Shown in pieces: positions 54,135-63,980 of a DNA stretch of 64,000 nt; position 1 is the stretch's first letter, and every line of letters starts with the position of its first letter. The position numbers and the translations under genes were made by a program. The stretch spans positions 1,240,001-1,304,000 of the forward strand of contig NZ_CP079800.1 in assembly GCF_028869115.1 (NCBI RefSeq), written 5' to 3'. This stretch comes from Pseudemcibacter aquimaris. Lineage in GTDB: Bacteria > Pseudomonadota > Alphaproteobacteria > Sphingomonadales > Emcibacteraceae. The notes below the pieces were generated by a model. The model made no database searches and was not told where the DNA came from. It was given only the letters and a program-made list of their open reading frames with translations.

Positions 54135-55758
54135 ATGATAAAAAATATAATAAAAATAGCGAAGTTAACTGCGTATTTCATGGCGTGTTTTTGGGCCAGT
54201 GAAGCGGCGTTGCTTGCGCAGAATTCAAACATCTTTCTAACGGCTGAAGAGCAGCAGTGGATTGCTGATAATCCGGTTGTACGTGCAACCTTTAAAACGG
54301 ATGTTCCACCACTTGAATTCGTGGATAATAACTTGCCAGCGGGCTTTTCTGTTGATTACCTTAATTTGGTTGCTGATAAAATCGGCTTAACGGTTGAATA
54401 TGTTCAGGGTGATAATTGGATAAGCCAGCTTGATATGGTTAAACGCGGCGAAATTGATATCGTGCACAATGCCATATATACCGAAGAAAGATCATCGTTT
54501 CTTAATTTCACCAGTCCTTACCTTGATTTGCCCATGTATTATTATGGTAAATTTGGTGACGCTACGGTCGACAATATCAATGAAATTATGAATAAGAAAA
54601 TTGGTGGCGTTACAGGTTGGGCGAGTACTTTACAATTTAAAAGGGACTACCCTGATCTTGATTTTCTGGAATATCCGTCCATGCTTGCGGCGCTTGATGC
54701 CTTGTCAATTGGTGAGGTAGAGGTCATTGCCGGTGTTTTTCCGATCACGGATTACATCATTTTACAAAATAACCATCTTGAAGTGGAAAGGGTTAGCTAT
54801 ACCCCGCTTGAAGAAATGAGGAATTTAAACGTCATACGCATGGCGACGCTTCATGAAAACCAGATACTATATTCCCTTATTCAAAAAGGCTTGGATGCTG
54901 TTACTTTAGAAGAATACAGTCAGTTGTCGGAAAAATGGTATAATCATCTTAATATTCAAAAGCCGCTAATTTTAACGCCGGAAGAATTAAACTGGATCGA
55001 AGAAAATAAAACGGTTCGTGTTGCGGCGAATGTTGACTTGGCACCAATAGAATTTGTTAATGAAAATCGTGAAATTGATGGCATATCGGCTGTTTTCTTA
55101 AATGAAATTGAAAAGAAAACCGGCCTCATTTTCGAATATGTGGGAAATAAAGATTGGGACCATGCCCTAACTATGATTAGAAATAGCGAGGCAGATATCC
55201 TTTCAGCTGCAGTGGCAACCCCGGAAAGGGAAGAATATCTCACATTCACTGATTATTATATTTCATTGAATACTATGATTTTCGCACGAGCCGGCGAAGA
55301 AATATATAGGAATATGAGATCCTTATCAGGGCGAACAGTAGCGATTGAAAGAGGCTCGCTTAAAGAATGTTTTGCCTGATCATTTGCGTAATTTAAACTT
55401 TCATGGTGACCAGATTGCGATCAGACGTGTCTTTTTAAACCTTTTATCAAATGCTGTGAAATTTTCACCAGAGGTAAGCGAGATTATATGTTCAATAGAA
55501 GAGTATGGTAAGGATCATATTAAAATAATGGTTCGTGATAAAGGGATCGGTATACCTAAAGAGAAAATAGAAGAGGTTTTAAGTCCATTTGGACAAGTTC
55601 ACGAGGTTAAGAACCTTAATCAAACTGGTACTGGTCTTGGGCTTCCTATCGTGAAAGAGCTTGTTGAGCTGCATGGGGGTGAGTTTACACTTGAAAGTGC
55701 GGTAGGTACTGGAACGGATGCCATTATACTTCTTCCTAAAGAAAAATTTTCCGTTTAA
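54135..55758 (+). pseudogene. BvgS-like sensor kinase with internal deletion and frameshift
   Basis: The first frame (54135-55379, 414 codons) has a signal peptide, one full SBP_bac_3 domain (about 35-270) and most of a second, ending at GRTVAIERGSL. The next frame (from about 55345 to 55758) encodes only the end of a histidine kinase: ARLKNVLPDHL, IRRVFLNLLSNAVKFS, RDKGIGIPK, GTGLGLPIV. Compared with the intact paralogue at 58280-60823, about 0.86 kb is missing, covering the end of SBP 2, the membrane helix and all of HisKA, and the join at about 55350-55365 shifts the frame. A secreted binding-protein fragment could still be made. Confidence 0.85.
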
Positions 55759-55916
55759 TGTAATTTCTCATGTAAATTAAGTATGTTATTTAATGGTATT
55801 ATAGTACCATAATTGTAAGTTATTGAAATATAACGAATAATTGTTGTTGATTTTATTTTTTATTGTGGCATATTGCGCGCGAATTTAATCGTAATTTTAT
55901 TTAAGGATTTATTCCA

Positions 55917-56390
55917 ATGAAAACTTACTCTGCAAAACCTGCAGATATTGAAAAAAAATGGTACGTCATCGACGCAGAAGGCCTTGTGCTTGGTCGTATG
56001 GCAGCCATTATCGCAACATACCTAAAAGGTAAGCATAAGCCTATGTATACACCTTCAATGGATTGTGGCGACAATATCATCGTAATCAATGCTGAAAAAG
56101 TAAAACTTAGCGGCAACAAAAAAGACAACAAAGTGTATTACTGGCACACTGGTCACCCTGGCGGTATTAAAGACCGTACAGCACGTGACATCCTAGAAGG
56201 TGATTACCCAGAACGCGTTGTGATGAAAGCTGTTAAGCGTATGCTTAACAATAACCCAATGGGTCGCCAGCAACTTAGAAACCTTCGTGTTTTTGCCGGC
56301 TCAACACACACACACGAAGCACAACAACCAGAAGTTCTTGATGTTGCTGCAATGAATGAAAAGAATGTAAGGGATTCATACAATGGCTGA
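55917..56390 (+). CDS. rplM: 50S ribosomal protein L13
   Basis: The 157-residue protein is a full-length L13: the N-terminal [45 protein letters not shown] and [22 protein letters not shown]. It binds 23S rRNA early in assembly. AAGGATT precedes the ATG. It overlaps rpsI by 8 nt (usual rplM-rpsI operon). A small hairpin (ATGGTA/TACCAT, 55793-55810) lies about 110 nt upstream. Confidence 0.98.
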   Translation: MKTYSAKPADIEKKWYVIDAEGLVLGRMAAIIATYLKGKHKPMYTPSMDCGDNIIVINAEKVKLSGNKKDNKVYYWHTGHPGGIKDRTARDILEGDYPERVVMKAVKRMLNNNPMGRQQLRNLRVFAGSTHTHEAQQPEVLDVAAMNEKNVRDSYNG

Positions 56391-56889
56391 TGAAAAGAAA
56401 ACATTAGAAGACCTTAAAGAGGTTGCAGTAGAAGCAGCAGCAAATGAAACAGCAGATGTGGCTGTTGAAGCCGCTGTTGAATATGTTCAGAAGCTTGATG
56501 CACAAGGTCGTGCATATGCAACTGGTAAACGTAAAGATGCGATTGCCCGTGTTTGGATTAAGCCAGGTAGCGGTAAAATCACAGTAAACGGTCGTGAAGA
56601 AGTAGTTTACTTCGCGCGTCCAACACTACGTATGATTATTGCACAAGCATTTGAAGTTGCTGATCGTGTTGATCAGTATGATGTTGTTGCAACGGTTTCT
56701 GGTGGCGGTCTTTCCGGTCAAGCTGGTGCCGTTCGTCACGGTGTAAGTAAAGCACTTACGAACTATGAACCAGAGCTTCGTTCACCACTTAAAGCCGCTG
56801 GCTTCCTAACACGTGATGCACGTGTTGTTGAACGTAAGAAATACGGTAAAGCGAAAGCGCGTCGTAGCTTCCAGTTCTCAAAACGTTAA
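56383..56889 (+). CDS. rpsI: 30S ribosomal protein S9
   Basis: The 168-residue protein is S9 with an N-terminal acidic extension of about 40 residues, typical of alphaproteobacteria. The conserved part runs from [27 protein letters not shown] to the C-terminal [17 protein letters not shown], whose last Arg reaches the P-site tRNA. Ends the operon before a terminator. Confidence 0.98.
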   Translation: MADEKKTLEDLKEVAVEAAANETADVAVEAAVEYVQKLDAQGRAYATGKRKDAIARVWIKPGSGKITVNGREEVVYFARPTLRMIIAQAFEVADRVDQYDVVATVSGGGLSGQAGAVRHGVSKALTNYEPELRSPLKAAGFLTRDARVVERKKYGKAKARRSFQFSKR

Positions 56890-56912
56890 TCGTTTTATAT
56901 ACTTTTACAATC

Positions 56913-56941
56913 AAGGCTCGCGAATTTCGCGGGCCTTTTTT
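56913..56941 (+). terminator. Intrinsic terminator of rplM-rpsI
   Basis: GGCTCGCGA (from 56915) pairs with TCGCGGGCC (to 56935) with one G-T pair, followed by six T. Confidence 0.9.
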
Positions 56942-57033
56942 GTGTTTGGGTATATTTAAAAATTACTTAGCTTATTCAAAATTTTGAAAATGATGATATA
57001 ATTCTAAGAACAAAATAAAAAAGGGAAATTCTT

Positions 57034-57696
57034 ATGATGAAATCCAGTCACCGAACTTTATCATTTTTACTGGCGGGGGTAATGGTCTTATCTTCTTGCG
57101 CAACGGATCCATATACAGGAGAACGAAAAGCATCAAATGCGGGTGTTGGTGCAGGTATAGGCGCAATTGTCGGTGCAATTGGCGGTGCTATTGTAGGTGG
57201 AGATGATAAAAGAAAAGCGATGCTAATTGGTGCTGGTATTGGTGCGCTTGCTGGTGGCGGTGTTGGTTATTATATGGACCGTCAAGAAGCAAAGTTGAGA
57301 GAGCAGCTACAAAGCACGGGTGTACAAGTCGTACGTGATGGCGACAATATTATATTGAATATGCCTAGCCATATCACATTTGGATCCGATAGTTCAGATG
57401 TTAGTGGTAATTTCGCCGATGTTCTTCATTCAGTAGGGCTTGTTTTAAAAGAATATGACAAGACATATGTCGATGTACTGGGACATACAGATTCATCAGG
57501 TTCCAACGAATATAATCAGGCTTTATCCGAAAGGCGTGCATCTGCTGTTGCGGGGGTATTAATGAATGAAGGCATTATTCAGGAACGTATCGTTGTACGT
57601 GGGGTCGGTGAAGAATATCCAATCGCGGATAATGTCACCGAAAATGGCAAAGCATTAAACAGAAGAGTTGAAATTGCGCTTTCTCCGGTTGTCTAG
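57034..57696 (+). CDS. OmpA-family outer-membrane lipoprotein (YiaD-like)
   Basis: The 220-residue protein has a lipoprotein signal with the lipobox LSSC (Cys about 22), a glycine-zipper segment (GVGAGIGAIVGAIGGAIVGG, then a second GAGIGALAGGGVGYY), and a C-terminal OmpA domain with LGHTDSSGSNEYNQALSERRA that binds the DAP residue of peptidoglycan. It links the outer membrane to the cell wall. It stands as a single gene after the rpsI terminator. Confidence 0.93.
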   Translation: MMKSSHRTLSFLLAGVMVLSSCATDPYTGERKASNAGVGAGIGAIVGAIGGAIVGGDDKRKAMLIGAGIGALAGGGVGYYMDRQEAKLREQLQSTGVQVVRDGDNIILNMPSHITFGSDSSDVSGNFADVLHSVGLVLKEYDKTYVDVLGHTDSSGSNEYNQALSERRASAVAGVLMNEGIIQERIVVRGVGEEYPIADNVTENGKALNRRVEIALSPVV

Positions 57697-57808
57697 TTTT
57701 ATGATAGAATGACCGTTTGAATAGGTATCAATACCATTTATTCGTTGATGTTTTTGAAAATTGGCATAAGATTAAATGACTGGGGAACAAACATATAGGG
57801 GAAGTATG

Positions 57809-58255
57809 ATGCCAAACGATAAAATTCATCAAATAACGATTGTAGGGGCGCTGCTGTTTATCATCGGTGTGTTTTTACCACTTGCGACTATACCTGTTGT
57901 GGGTGACATTAGTTATCACCGTGTTGATAATGTATCAGCCATTATTTGTGTAATACTTGCTGCTGCCACGGCAGGATGTATTTTCATGAAAAAAGAACTT
58001 TTCACAGCCGGGGCGGCAATTGCTGTTTGGGTTGTACTGTTATGGCCAGCCATTAAAAATATTGGCGGCGGTAGCAGTGATGACGGCGGAATGTTGGGGG
58101 ACCTTATGGGAAAAGCAACAGATCCACTAGCCGATTTTGCAGCAGATTTATTCATGAATATCAATGAATTTAGCTGGGGCGGTTTTATCTTTTTAATTGG
58201 ATTGCTTGTGATGACTGTGGGAAGCATTATGACCAGTTTAAAGGCCAAAAAATAA
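57809..58255 (+). CDS. Small four-helix membrane protein, unknown
   Basis: The ATG at 57809 has AGGGGA with 6 nt spacing (148 residues); an ATG at 57806 and a longer start at 57776 also exist. Four hydrophobic helices lie at about residues 8-30, 42-62, 67-85 and 120-142, with a Gly/Ser/Asp loop (GGGSSDDGGMLGDLMG) between helices 3 and 4. I do not recognise a family. It is 24 nt upstream of the sensor kinase at 58280, so the two may be cotranscribed. Confidence 0.75.
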   Translation: MPNDKIHQITIVGALLFIIGVFLPLATIPVVGDISYHRVDNVSAIICVILAAATAGCIFMKKELFTAGAAIAVWVVLLWPAIKNIGGGSSDDGGMLGDLMGKATDPLADFAADLFMNINEFSWGGFIFLIGLLVMTVGSIMTSLKAKK

Positions 58256-58279
58256 AGCTATAGAATTGAAGTTAAACTG

Positions 58280-60823
58280 ATGCCTGTGTTCACATATACA
58301 TTAAGAATTATCACTTTAAAATTATTGTTGTTATTGACAGTGCTTTTAAATGTGACACAGGCGCAACAGCAAATTGAAAATGGGGTCCGGTTAACAGACG
58401 AAGAAAAGCGTTGGATCGAAGTTCATCCTGTAATACTCGTGACCAATGAAATGGATTGGCCGCCTCTTGATTTTGTTAGAGGGGGGAAACCTGCAGGTTT
58501 TTCAATTGATTACTTGAATTTGATTGCTGAAAAAGTTGGTCTTTCTGTTGAATATATCAATGGCTATACGTGGGCGGAATTGTTGTCCATGGTTGAAAGT
58601 GGCGAAATTGATATGGCTCACAGTCTTATTCAATCGGAAGACAGACTTGAATATATGAATTTCACAAAGCCGTATTTAAAACTGGCAACTGCATTTTATG
58701 GCCGTCCGGAAACCGGGAAAATTGAAAGTTATGAAGATTTAATCGGAAAATCTATTGGGTATGTTGATGGATCGGCAAATATCAATGATTACAGGGCCAG
58801 TTATCCTGATTTAAATTTTGTTAAATTTACGAATGTATTTGATGCGCTCGCCGGTGTTTCTGCTGGTGGGGTTGATCTTATTATCAACCGTGTTGCAACA
58901 GCAAATTATATTATTTCTCAAAATTTGATCAATAACGTAGAAGTTCTAGGCAATACATTATTTCCTGTTGTTGATGAACGGTTTCATCATAGATTTGGTG
59001 TGCGTAAAGATTGGCCAGAATTAATTACCATTCTGGAAAAAGGAATGGACGCCGTCACTGAAGAAGAATTGCGTGACTTATCGGTAAAATGGCAAGCAGA
59101 TTTCAAAAGCACAAATGTCATTGGCCTGACCGACGAAGAAAGAATATGGCTATCTGAAAACCCTGTTATCAGAATGGCCGTAGACCCAATCATTCCACCC
59201 ATTGAATATATTGATGAAAATGGGGAAATTAATGGTATTGCCAGTGAATATATCAAAATTCTGGAAAACGAGTTGGAAGTTGATTTTGTCTGGATGGGAA
59301 ATGAAACTTTTAAATCCGGTGTGGAGGCTATGAAGAATGGGGAAGCGGACGTGATGTCCGCTTTAACAGCAACGGGTGACCGTCTTGAGTATATGGATTT
59401 TACGGACAGTTATATTAATGTAACAAGTATGATTTTTGGTCGTGTTGGCGGCGAAGTGTTCGGCGATATGAATGGCCTTGAAGGAAAAACCATTGCGCAG
59501 GTTCGCGGTTTCTCTAATGTTGCGATTATGCAAGCAGCATATCCGGAACTAAACATCATCGAGGCCGATACAGTGGTCGATGCCCTAAAGCTTGTTGCGA
59601 CCGGTGCAGCGGATGCCCATATCGGAAGTATTCCGATTACTTCGCATAATATTGCTGTTTCAGGATTAACGAATTTGACGGTTGTTGGTGAAACCGAATT
59701 TTTTGGTAACGTTTCAATTGGTATTAGAAAAGATTTACCATTGCTATCAAGCGCAGTTCTAAAGGCCTTTAATGCGATTAGCGAAGATCAACACAGGGAA
59801 ATTCGTCAAAAATGGATTGCGTTACAAACGCCGGAACAAGTGGATTATTCATTTCTTTGGCTCGTAATTGCTGCGACTTTACTTTTGATATTAATTGTCG
59901 TTCTGTGGAATATCCGTCTTACAAAAGAAATTGAAAAAAGAAAGTTGGTTGAAAATGACCTGTTCGTTGCTAGGCTCGAGGCTGAAGAGGCCTTGGCGGT
60001 CGCGGAAGAGTCGCAATTGCTGGCTGAAGAGGCGCAAGCTGCAGCTGAATTTGCATTGATCGATGCAGAAGAGGCAAATGCAGCCAAATCTTCTTTTCTC
60101 GCGAATATGTCTCATGAAATTAGAACGCCCTTAAACACTATTATCGGCTTTTCTGACACAATGCTGCTTGGGGTATTTGGAAATATTACAGAACCACGAT
60201 ATGCGGATTATTTAAAAGACATTAAAGCGAGCGGGGAGCATCTATCTGTTGTTATTAATGATATACTTGATCTTTCGAAAATTGAAGCTGGCAAATGGCA
60301 GCTTTTTGAAAAGGAAATGGCACTTGATAAATGCTTGAATGATGCCATTAGAATGACTTCATCGCAGGCAAGTCTAAAAGATATTATTATTGAAAACGGT
60401 GACGGGAAAACAGGATTTTCGGTTAGTATCTTTGGTGATTATAATGCATTTAGACGTGTGTTTATTAATGTTCTTTCAAATGCGGTAAAATTCTCTAATG
60501 CTGGTGGAAAGGTATATTGTCATATTGTTCAGGAACAAGACGGCGGTGCTGCTGTAATCATTGAAGATCAAGGGGTCGGTATTTCAAAAGGTAGGATTGA
60601 ATATATTCTAAATCCATTTGAATATGCTGATGATAGTTATGGTGTTAATGATGGCAGTAGCGGGCTTAGTTTGCCGATCGTGAAAAAGCTTGTTGAATTA
60701 CATGGTGGCGGTTTCCAAATTAATAGTAAAGAGGGTATCGGTACGACCGTTACCATAAAAATTCCAGCTTCGAGGGTGCTTGCGACGCATTCATATTCTC
60801 TCATCAAAAAAGTGATTAATTGA
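58280..60823 (+). CDS. BvgS-like sensor kinase with two periplasmic SBP domains
   Basis: The 847 residues are: signal peptide (about 1-28); two SBP_bac_3 venus-flytrap domains (about 35-265 and 285-515, starting at VILVTNEMDWPPLDF and VIRMAVDPIIPPIEYI); one membrane helix (about 516-545); an Ala/Glu-rich coiled coil; HisKA with His612 in NMSHEIRTPLNTIIGFS; and HATPase_c with VLSNAVKFS and EDQGVGIS. The G2 box reads SSGLSLPIV instead of GTGLGL, so ATP-lid function may be altered. There is no PAS, receiver or HPt domain as in BvgS. Likely ligands are amino acids or similar solutes. The response regulator is not nearby. Confidence 0.92.
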   Translation: MPVFTYTLRIITLKLLLLLTVLLNVTQAQQQIENGVRLTDEEKRWIEVHPVILVTNEMDWPPLDFVRGGKPAGFSIDYLNLIAEKVGLSVEYINGYTWAELLSMVESGEIDMAHSLIQSEDRLEYMNFTKPYLKLATAFYGRPETGKIESYEDLIGKSIGYVDGSANINDYRASYPDLNFVKFTNVFDALAGVSAGGVDLIINRVATANYIISQNLINNVEVLGNTLFPVVDERFHHRFGVRKDWPELITILEKGMDAVTEEELRDLSVKWQADFKSTNVIGLTDEERIWLSENPVIRMAVDPIIPPIEYIDENGEINGIASEYIKILENELEVDFVWMGNETFKSGVEAMKNGEADVMSALTATGDRLEYMDFTDSYINVTSMIFGRVGGEVFGDMNGLEGKTIAQVRGFSNVAIMQAAYPELNIIEADTVVDALKLVATGAADAHIGSIPITSHNIAVSGLTNLTVVGETEFFGNVSIGIRKDLPLLSSAVLKAFNAISEDQHREIRQKWIALQTPEQVDYSFLWLVIAATLLLILIVVLWNIRLTKEIEKRKLVENDLFVARLEAEEALAVAEESQLLAEEAQAAAEFALIDAEEANAAKSSFLANMSHEIRTPLNTIIGFSDTMLLGVFGNITEPRYADYLKDIKASGEHLSVVINDILDLSKIEAGKWQLFEKEMALDKCLNDAIRMTSSQASLKDIIIENGDGKTGFSVSIFGDYNAFRRVFINVLSNAVKFSNAGGKVYCHIVQEQDGGAAVIIEDQGVGISKGRIEYILNPFEYADDSYGVNDGSSGLSLPIVKKLVELHGGGFQINSKEGIGTTVTIKIPASRVLATHSYSLIKKVIN

Positions 60824-61017
60824 CCTATTTGCCCTGGAATATAAGGGTTTTCTGAATAATAGTATTTCGCGAATGTTTTGAAATTAATAGTTTAACGTGT
60901 TAAACTGCGCCTCAATTAACCTAAAAATTTTATTTATTCTTGATGATTAGAAAGTATGTGCACATGTATTTTGATGTGGGTAGACTTGTTGTATTTCGTA
61001 ATAAATTATTGAATTTT

Positions 61018-63465
61018 ATGATTAAAAAACTGTTTTTATTCAGTTTTTTTGTTCTTTATCCTATTGGCGTCCTTGCGCAATCAATTGATCAGGATAATAG
61101 CTTACTTGCATCCGAAGAAATCGCCTGGATAGCACAAAACCCAATGATCCGTGCGACCAATGATATGGAATGGGAACCTTTAGATTTTGTTAGTGTGGGC
61201 AAACCTGCCGGCATATCAGTTGATTATTTAAATCTTGTAGCCAGCAAAGTTGGATTGAATGTTGAATACGTCAATGGATATACATTAGATGAAATGCTGG
61301 GAATGCTTGAAAGACGCGAAATTGATATTGCGCATGGAATTTCTGAAAGCGAAGAAAGAAGTAAATTTCTGAATTTTTCTGATACTTACTTATCAATGCC
61401 ACTTGTATATTTTGGAAGAAAAGGCGCCGATCCAATTTTATCAATTGATGATTTGAAGGGGAAAAGAATAGGTGCCATAAGCGGATGGATCGCTCTCGAT
61501 ATTTATAGGGAAAATAATCCTGATTTAAATTATGTGGAATATTCCAATGTTGGCGAGGCATTAATTGATTTATCAGCGGGGAAACTGGATGTTTTCGTCA
61601 ATATTTTGCCAGTCATTAATTATTCAGCAGATAAAAATTTTATAACTAATCTGGAAATACTGGGTAACGAAGTTATTCCGGAATTGCAATCCGGGATAAA
61701 TTTAAGACTTGCTGCTAGGAATGATCAACCGATTTTAATGTCCATTCTTAAAAAAGGCATGTCACAGGTAACAGAACAAGAATTTCAGGATATACTTGTG
61801 AAATGGCGTGCCATTATTGAAAACGATAAAGAAATCGATTTAACGATTGAAGAAAGACAATGGTTAGCTGAAAATCCTGTTATCAAAGTGGGGTTTGATC
61901 CTACAAACTCACCATTCAACATATTAGATGAAGATGGGCGCCTAAGCGGTATTTCTGGTTCATTTTTAGATATTATTGCCAAAAAGCTCAATGTGGAATT
62001 TGTCACTGCAGGAAGTCAGAACTGGAACGAGGCTATGGAGATGATCCAAAATGGTGAAGCCCATATGTTATCTGATGTTACACCAACACCAGAACGTCGA
62101 AAGATAATGACTTTTACAGATGTATATTTAAGTGTATCCAAAGTGATTTTTGCGAGAGCGGGCGGGACAGTCTATGGAAACATGGGGAGTTTATCAGGCA
62201 GAAAAATTGCCCAAGTCGCGGGATTTGCGGATACAGAATTTTTAAAACGTGATTATCCAAGTATTGAAGTTCTTGAAGTCGCGGATATTGGTGAGGCACT
62301 TGTTCTTGTTTCAAACGGTGAGGTTGATGCCTATGTCGGTGACATTCCTGCGGGGATACATAACATAACACGTGAAGGATTAACGAACATCATTGTTGCT
62401 GGAGAAGCCCCATATCAAGGGGAAAGCGCAATGGCTGCCCGCATTGATTTACCCTTACTCTCTAGTATCTTACAAAAAGCAGTGCGATCGATCACACCAG
62501 CTGAAAAAGCGGATATTGAAAGACGTTGGCTTTCTATTCAAGTAGAAAGGGCCACAGATTATTCTTTAATCTGGAAGTTAGCCTTGGGTGGTCTAGTGAT
62601 TATTTTGCTTATTTTTATATGGGCTAACAGTTTGCGTAGAGAAGTTGAGCGGCGAAAAATTGTTGAAGAAAAACTTATCAAATCTGAAAAATTGGCTCAT
62701 AAAGCTCAGTTAGAAGCTGAAGCCGCTAATGAAGCTAAGTCAGCGTTTCTCGCTAATATGTCTCATGAAATAAGAACGCCACTTAATGCAATCATTGGTT
62801 TTTCTGAGGTAATGTCACTAGGTGTATTTGGTGAAATTAAAGAACCAAAATATAAAGAATATTTACATGACATCGAAGGAAGCGGAAAGCATCTGGCGAA
62901 AGTAATTAGAGATATTCTTGATCTTTCAAAAATAGAAGCCGGAAAATGGCAATTAACTGAAAATGATTTTGATTTAAATAATTGCATAATAGATACAATT
63001 AAGATGCTTGAGCATCAGGCGGATAATAAAAATATTAGATTAACTTTTCATTCTGATATTGATCAAAATGTATTGCTTTACGGGGATGATGTCGCGATAA
63101 AAAGAATTTTGATCAATCTGATTTCTAATTCAATTAAATTTACTGAAGCTGAAGGTGAGGTGGATTGCAACCTTTCCGTTTTAAATGATGGTTGGGTCAG
63201 AATGGAAGTTATCGATAATGGGCTGGGTATTCCTGAAGATAGACTGGAATATGTGACAGTTCCTTTTGAACAAATCCAGAAAGATGAAGAATTGCAAGAA
63301 GAAGGGACAGGATTGGGGCTTTCGATTGTTAAGCAATTGGTATTAATGCACCAAGGGCGCTTTGAAATCATGAGTACTTTTGGATTAGGCACAACCGTTT
63401 TAATCGATTTTCCGCCGCAGAGAATAGCGAATAGATTAAAAACTATAAGATCCGCGGTCACATAA
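61018..63465 (+). CDS. BvgS-like sensor kinase with two periplasmic SBP domains, paralogue
   Basis: I choose the ATG at 61018 (815 residues), because MIKKLFLFSFFVLYPIGVLAQ is a proper signal peptide; starts at 60940/60943 would bury it, but no start has a good ribosome site. The layout copies 58280-60823: SBP 1 (MIRATNDMEWEPLDF), SBP 2 (VIKVGFDPTNSPFNIL), membrane helix (LIWKLALGGLVIILLIFIW), coiled coil, HisKA with His583 in NMSHEIRTPLNAIIGFS, and HATPase_c with LISNSIKFT, IDNGLGIPE and a normal GTGLGLSIV. The sequence is clearly diverged from its neighbour, so ligands may differ. Confidence 0.92.
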   Translation: MIKKLFLFSFFVLYPIGVLAQSIDQDNSLLASEEIAWIAQNPMIRATNDMEWEPLDFVSVGKPAGISVDYLNLVASKVGLNVEYVNGYTLDEMLGMLERREIDIAHGISESEERSKFLNFSDTYLSMPLVYFGRKGADPILSIDDLKGKRIGAISGWIALDIYRENNPDLNYVEYSNVGEALIDLSAGKLDVFVNILPVINYSADKNFITNLEILGNEVIPELQSGINLRLAARNDQPILMSILKKGMSQVTEQEFQDILVKWRAIIENDKEIDLTIEERQWLAENPVIKVGFDPTNSPFNILDEDGRLSGISGSFLDIIAKKLNVEFVTAGSQNWNEAMEMIQNGEAHMLSDVTPTPERRKIMTFTDVYLSVSKVIFARAGGTVYGNMGSLSGRKIAQVAGFADTEFLKRDYPSIEVLEVADIGEALVLVSNGEVDAYVGDIPAGIHNITREGLTNIIVAGEAPYQGESAMAARIDLPLLSSILQKAVRSITPAEKADIERRWLSIQVERATDYSLIWKLALGGLVIILLIFIWANSLRREVERRKIVEEKLIKSEKLAHKAQLEAEAANEAKSAFLANMSHEIRTPLNAIIGFSEVMSLGVFGEIKEPKYKEYLHDIEGSGKHLAKVIRDILDLSKIEAGKWQLTENDFDLNNCIIDTIKMLEHQADNKNIRLTFHSDIDQNVLLYGDDVAIKRILINLISNSIKFTEAEGEVDCNLSVLNDGWVRMEVIDNGLGIPEDRLEYVTVPFEQIQKDEELQEEGTGLGLSIVKQLVLMHQGRFEIMSTFGLGTTVLIDFPPQRIANRLKTIRSAVT

Positions 63466-63467
63466 AA

Positions 63468-63980
63468 TTACATCGCGCTTTTCCGCAATTTTTCGCAGGC
63501 AAGTCTAAATTTTGCAGATAAATTCATGTAAAGAACTTCTATGTCTTTATGAAGATCTTTCAGAGAAACATTTGTATCTTCTAGCATAGGCTTTAGGCAA
63601 AATGTTGTGTCCGGGTTATCAATATCTGAATGGGTTAATTCAACAACCCAGCGAGTAGATAGTGTCTTCATATTGTAAATCATATCAATCGCATTGGAAA
63701 ATGCACGTGCGTGAACAACAGATTGGCAATAAAACCAAATATTAGGTTTCTTCCATAGTTGTCCGTTTGGGTCATTGTGGCCTTCGCATGACCAACAAGG
63801 TTGGAAAATTCCTAATTTTTTAATTTCAAATACCAGTGGTGCGATGTTTTCTTCGACGGGGTGTTCAGGGGTGTTTGAAAGCATTTTAGGTGCTAGTGAA
63901 CACATTTTGTCGCAAGATTCATTGCTTTCAAATGCGCTGCAATTGCTGTTGCATATTGGGTCCTTAAGTGGACTATTCAT
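63468..63980 (-). CDS. Cys-rich orphan protein
   Basis: I do not recognise this 170-residue protein. It has no signal peptide or membrane segment. The N-terminus has CNSNC and CDKMC (four Cys within 18 residues), and QPCWSCEGHNDPNGQLWKKP follows near residue 61-80, so a metal site is plausible. The C-terminal half is helical and ends in a basic tail (FRLACEKLRKSAM). It converges on the kinase at 61018 with only 2 nt between their ends. Confidence 0.7.
   Translation of the reverse strand: MNSPLKDPICNSNCSAFESNESCDKMCSLAPKMLSNTPEHPVEENIAPLVFEIKKLGIFQPCWSCEGHNDPNGQLWKKPNIWFYCQSVVHARAFSNAIDMIYNMKTLSTRWVVELTHSDIDNPDTTFCLKPMLEDTNVSLKDLHKDIEVLYMNLSAKFRLACEKLRKSAM

Noticed and set aside
55793-55810. 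Hairpin ATGGTA/TACCAT upstream of rplM as an L13 autoregulatory leader
   Set aside because: Six base pairs are too weak, and no known rplM leader structure was matched.
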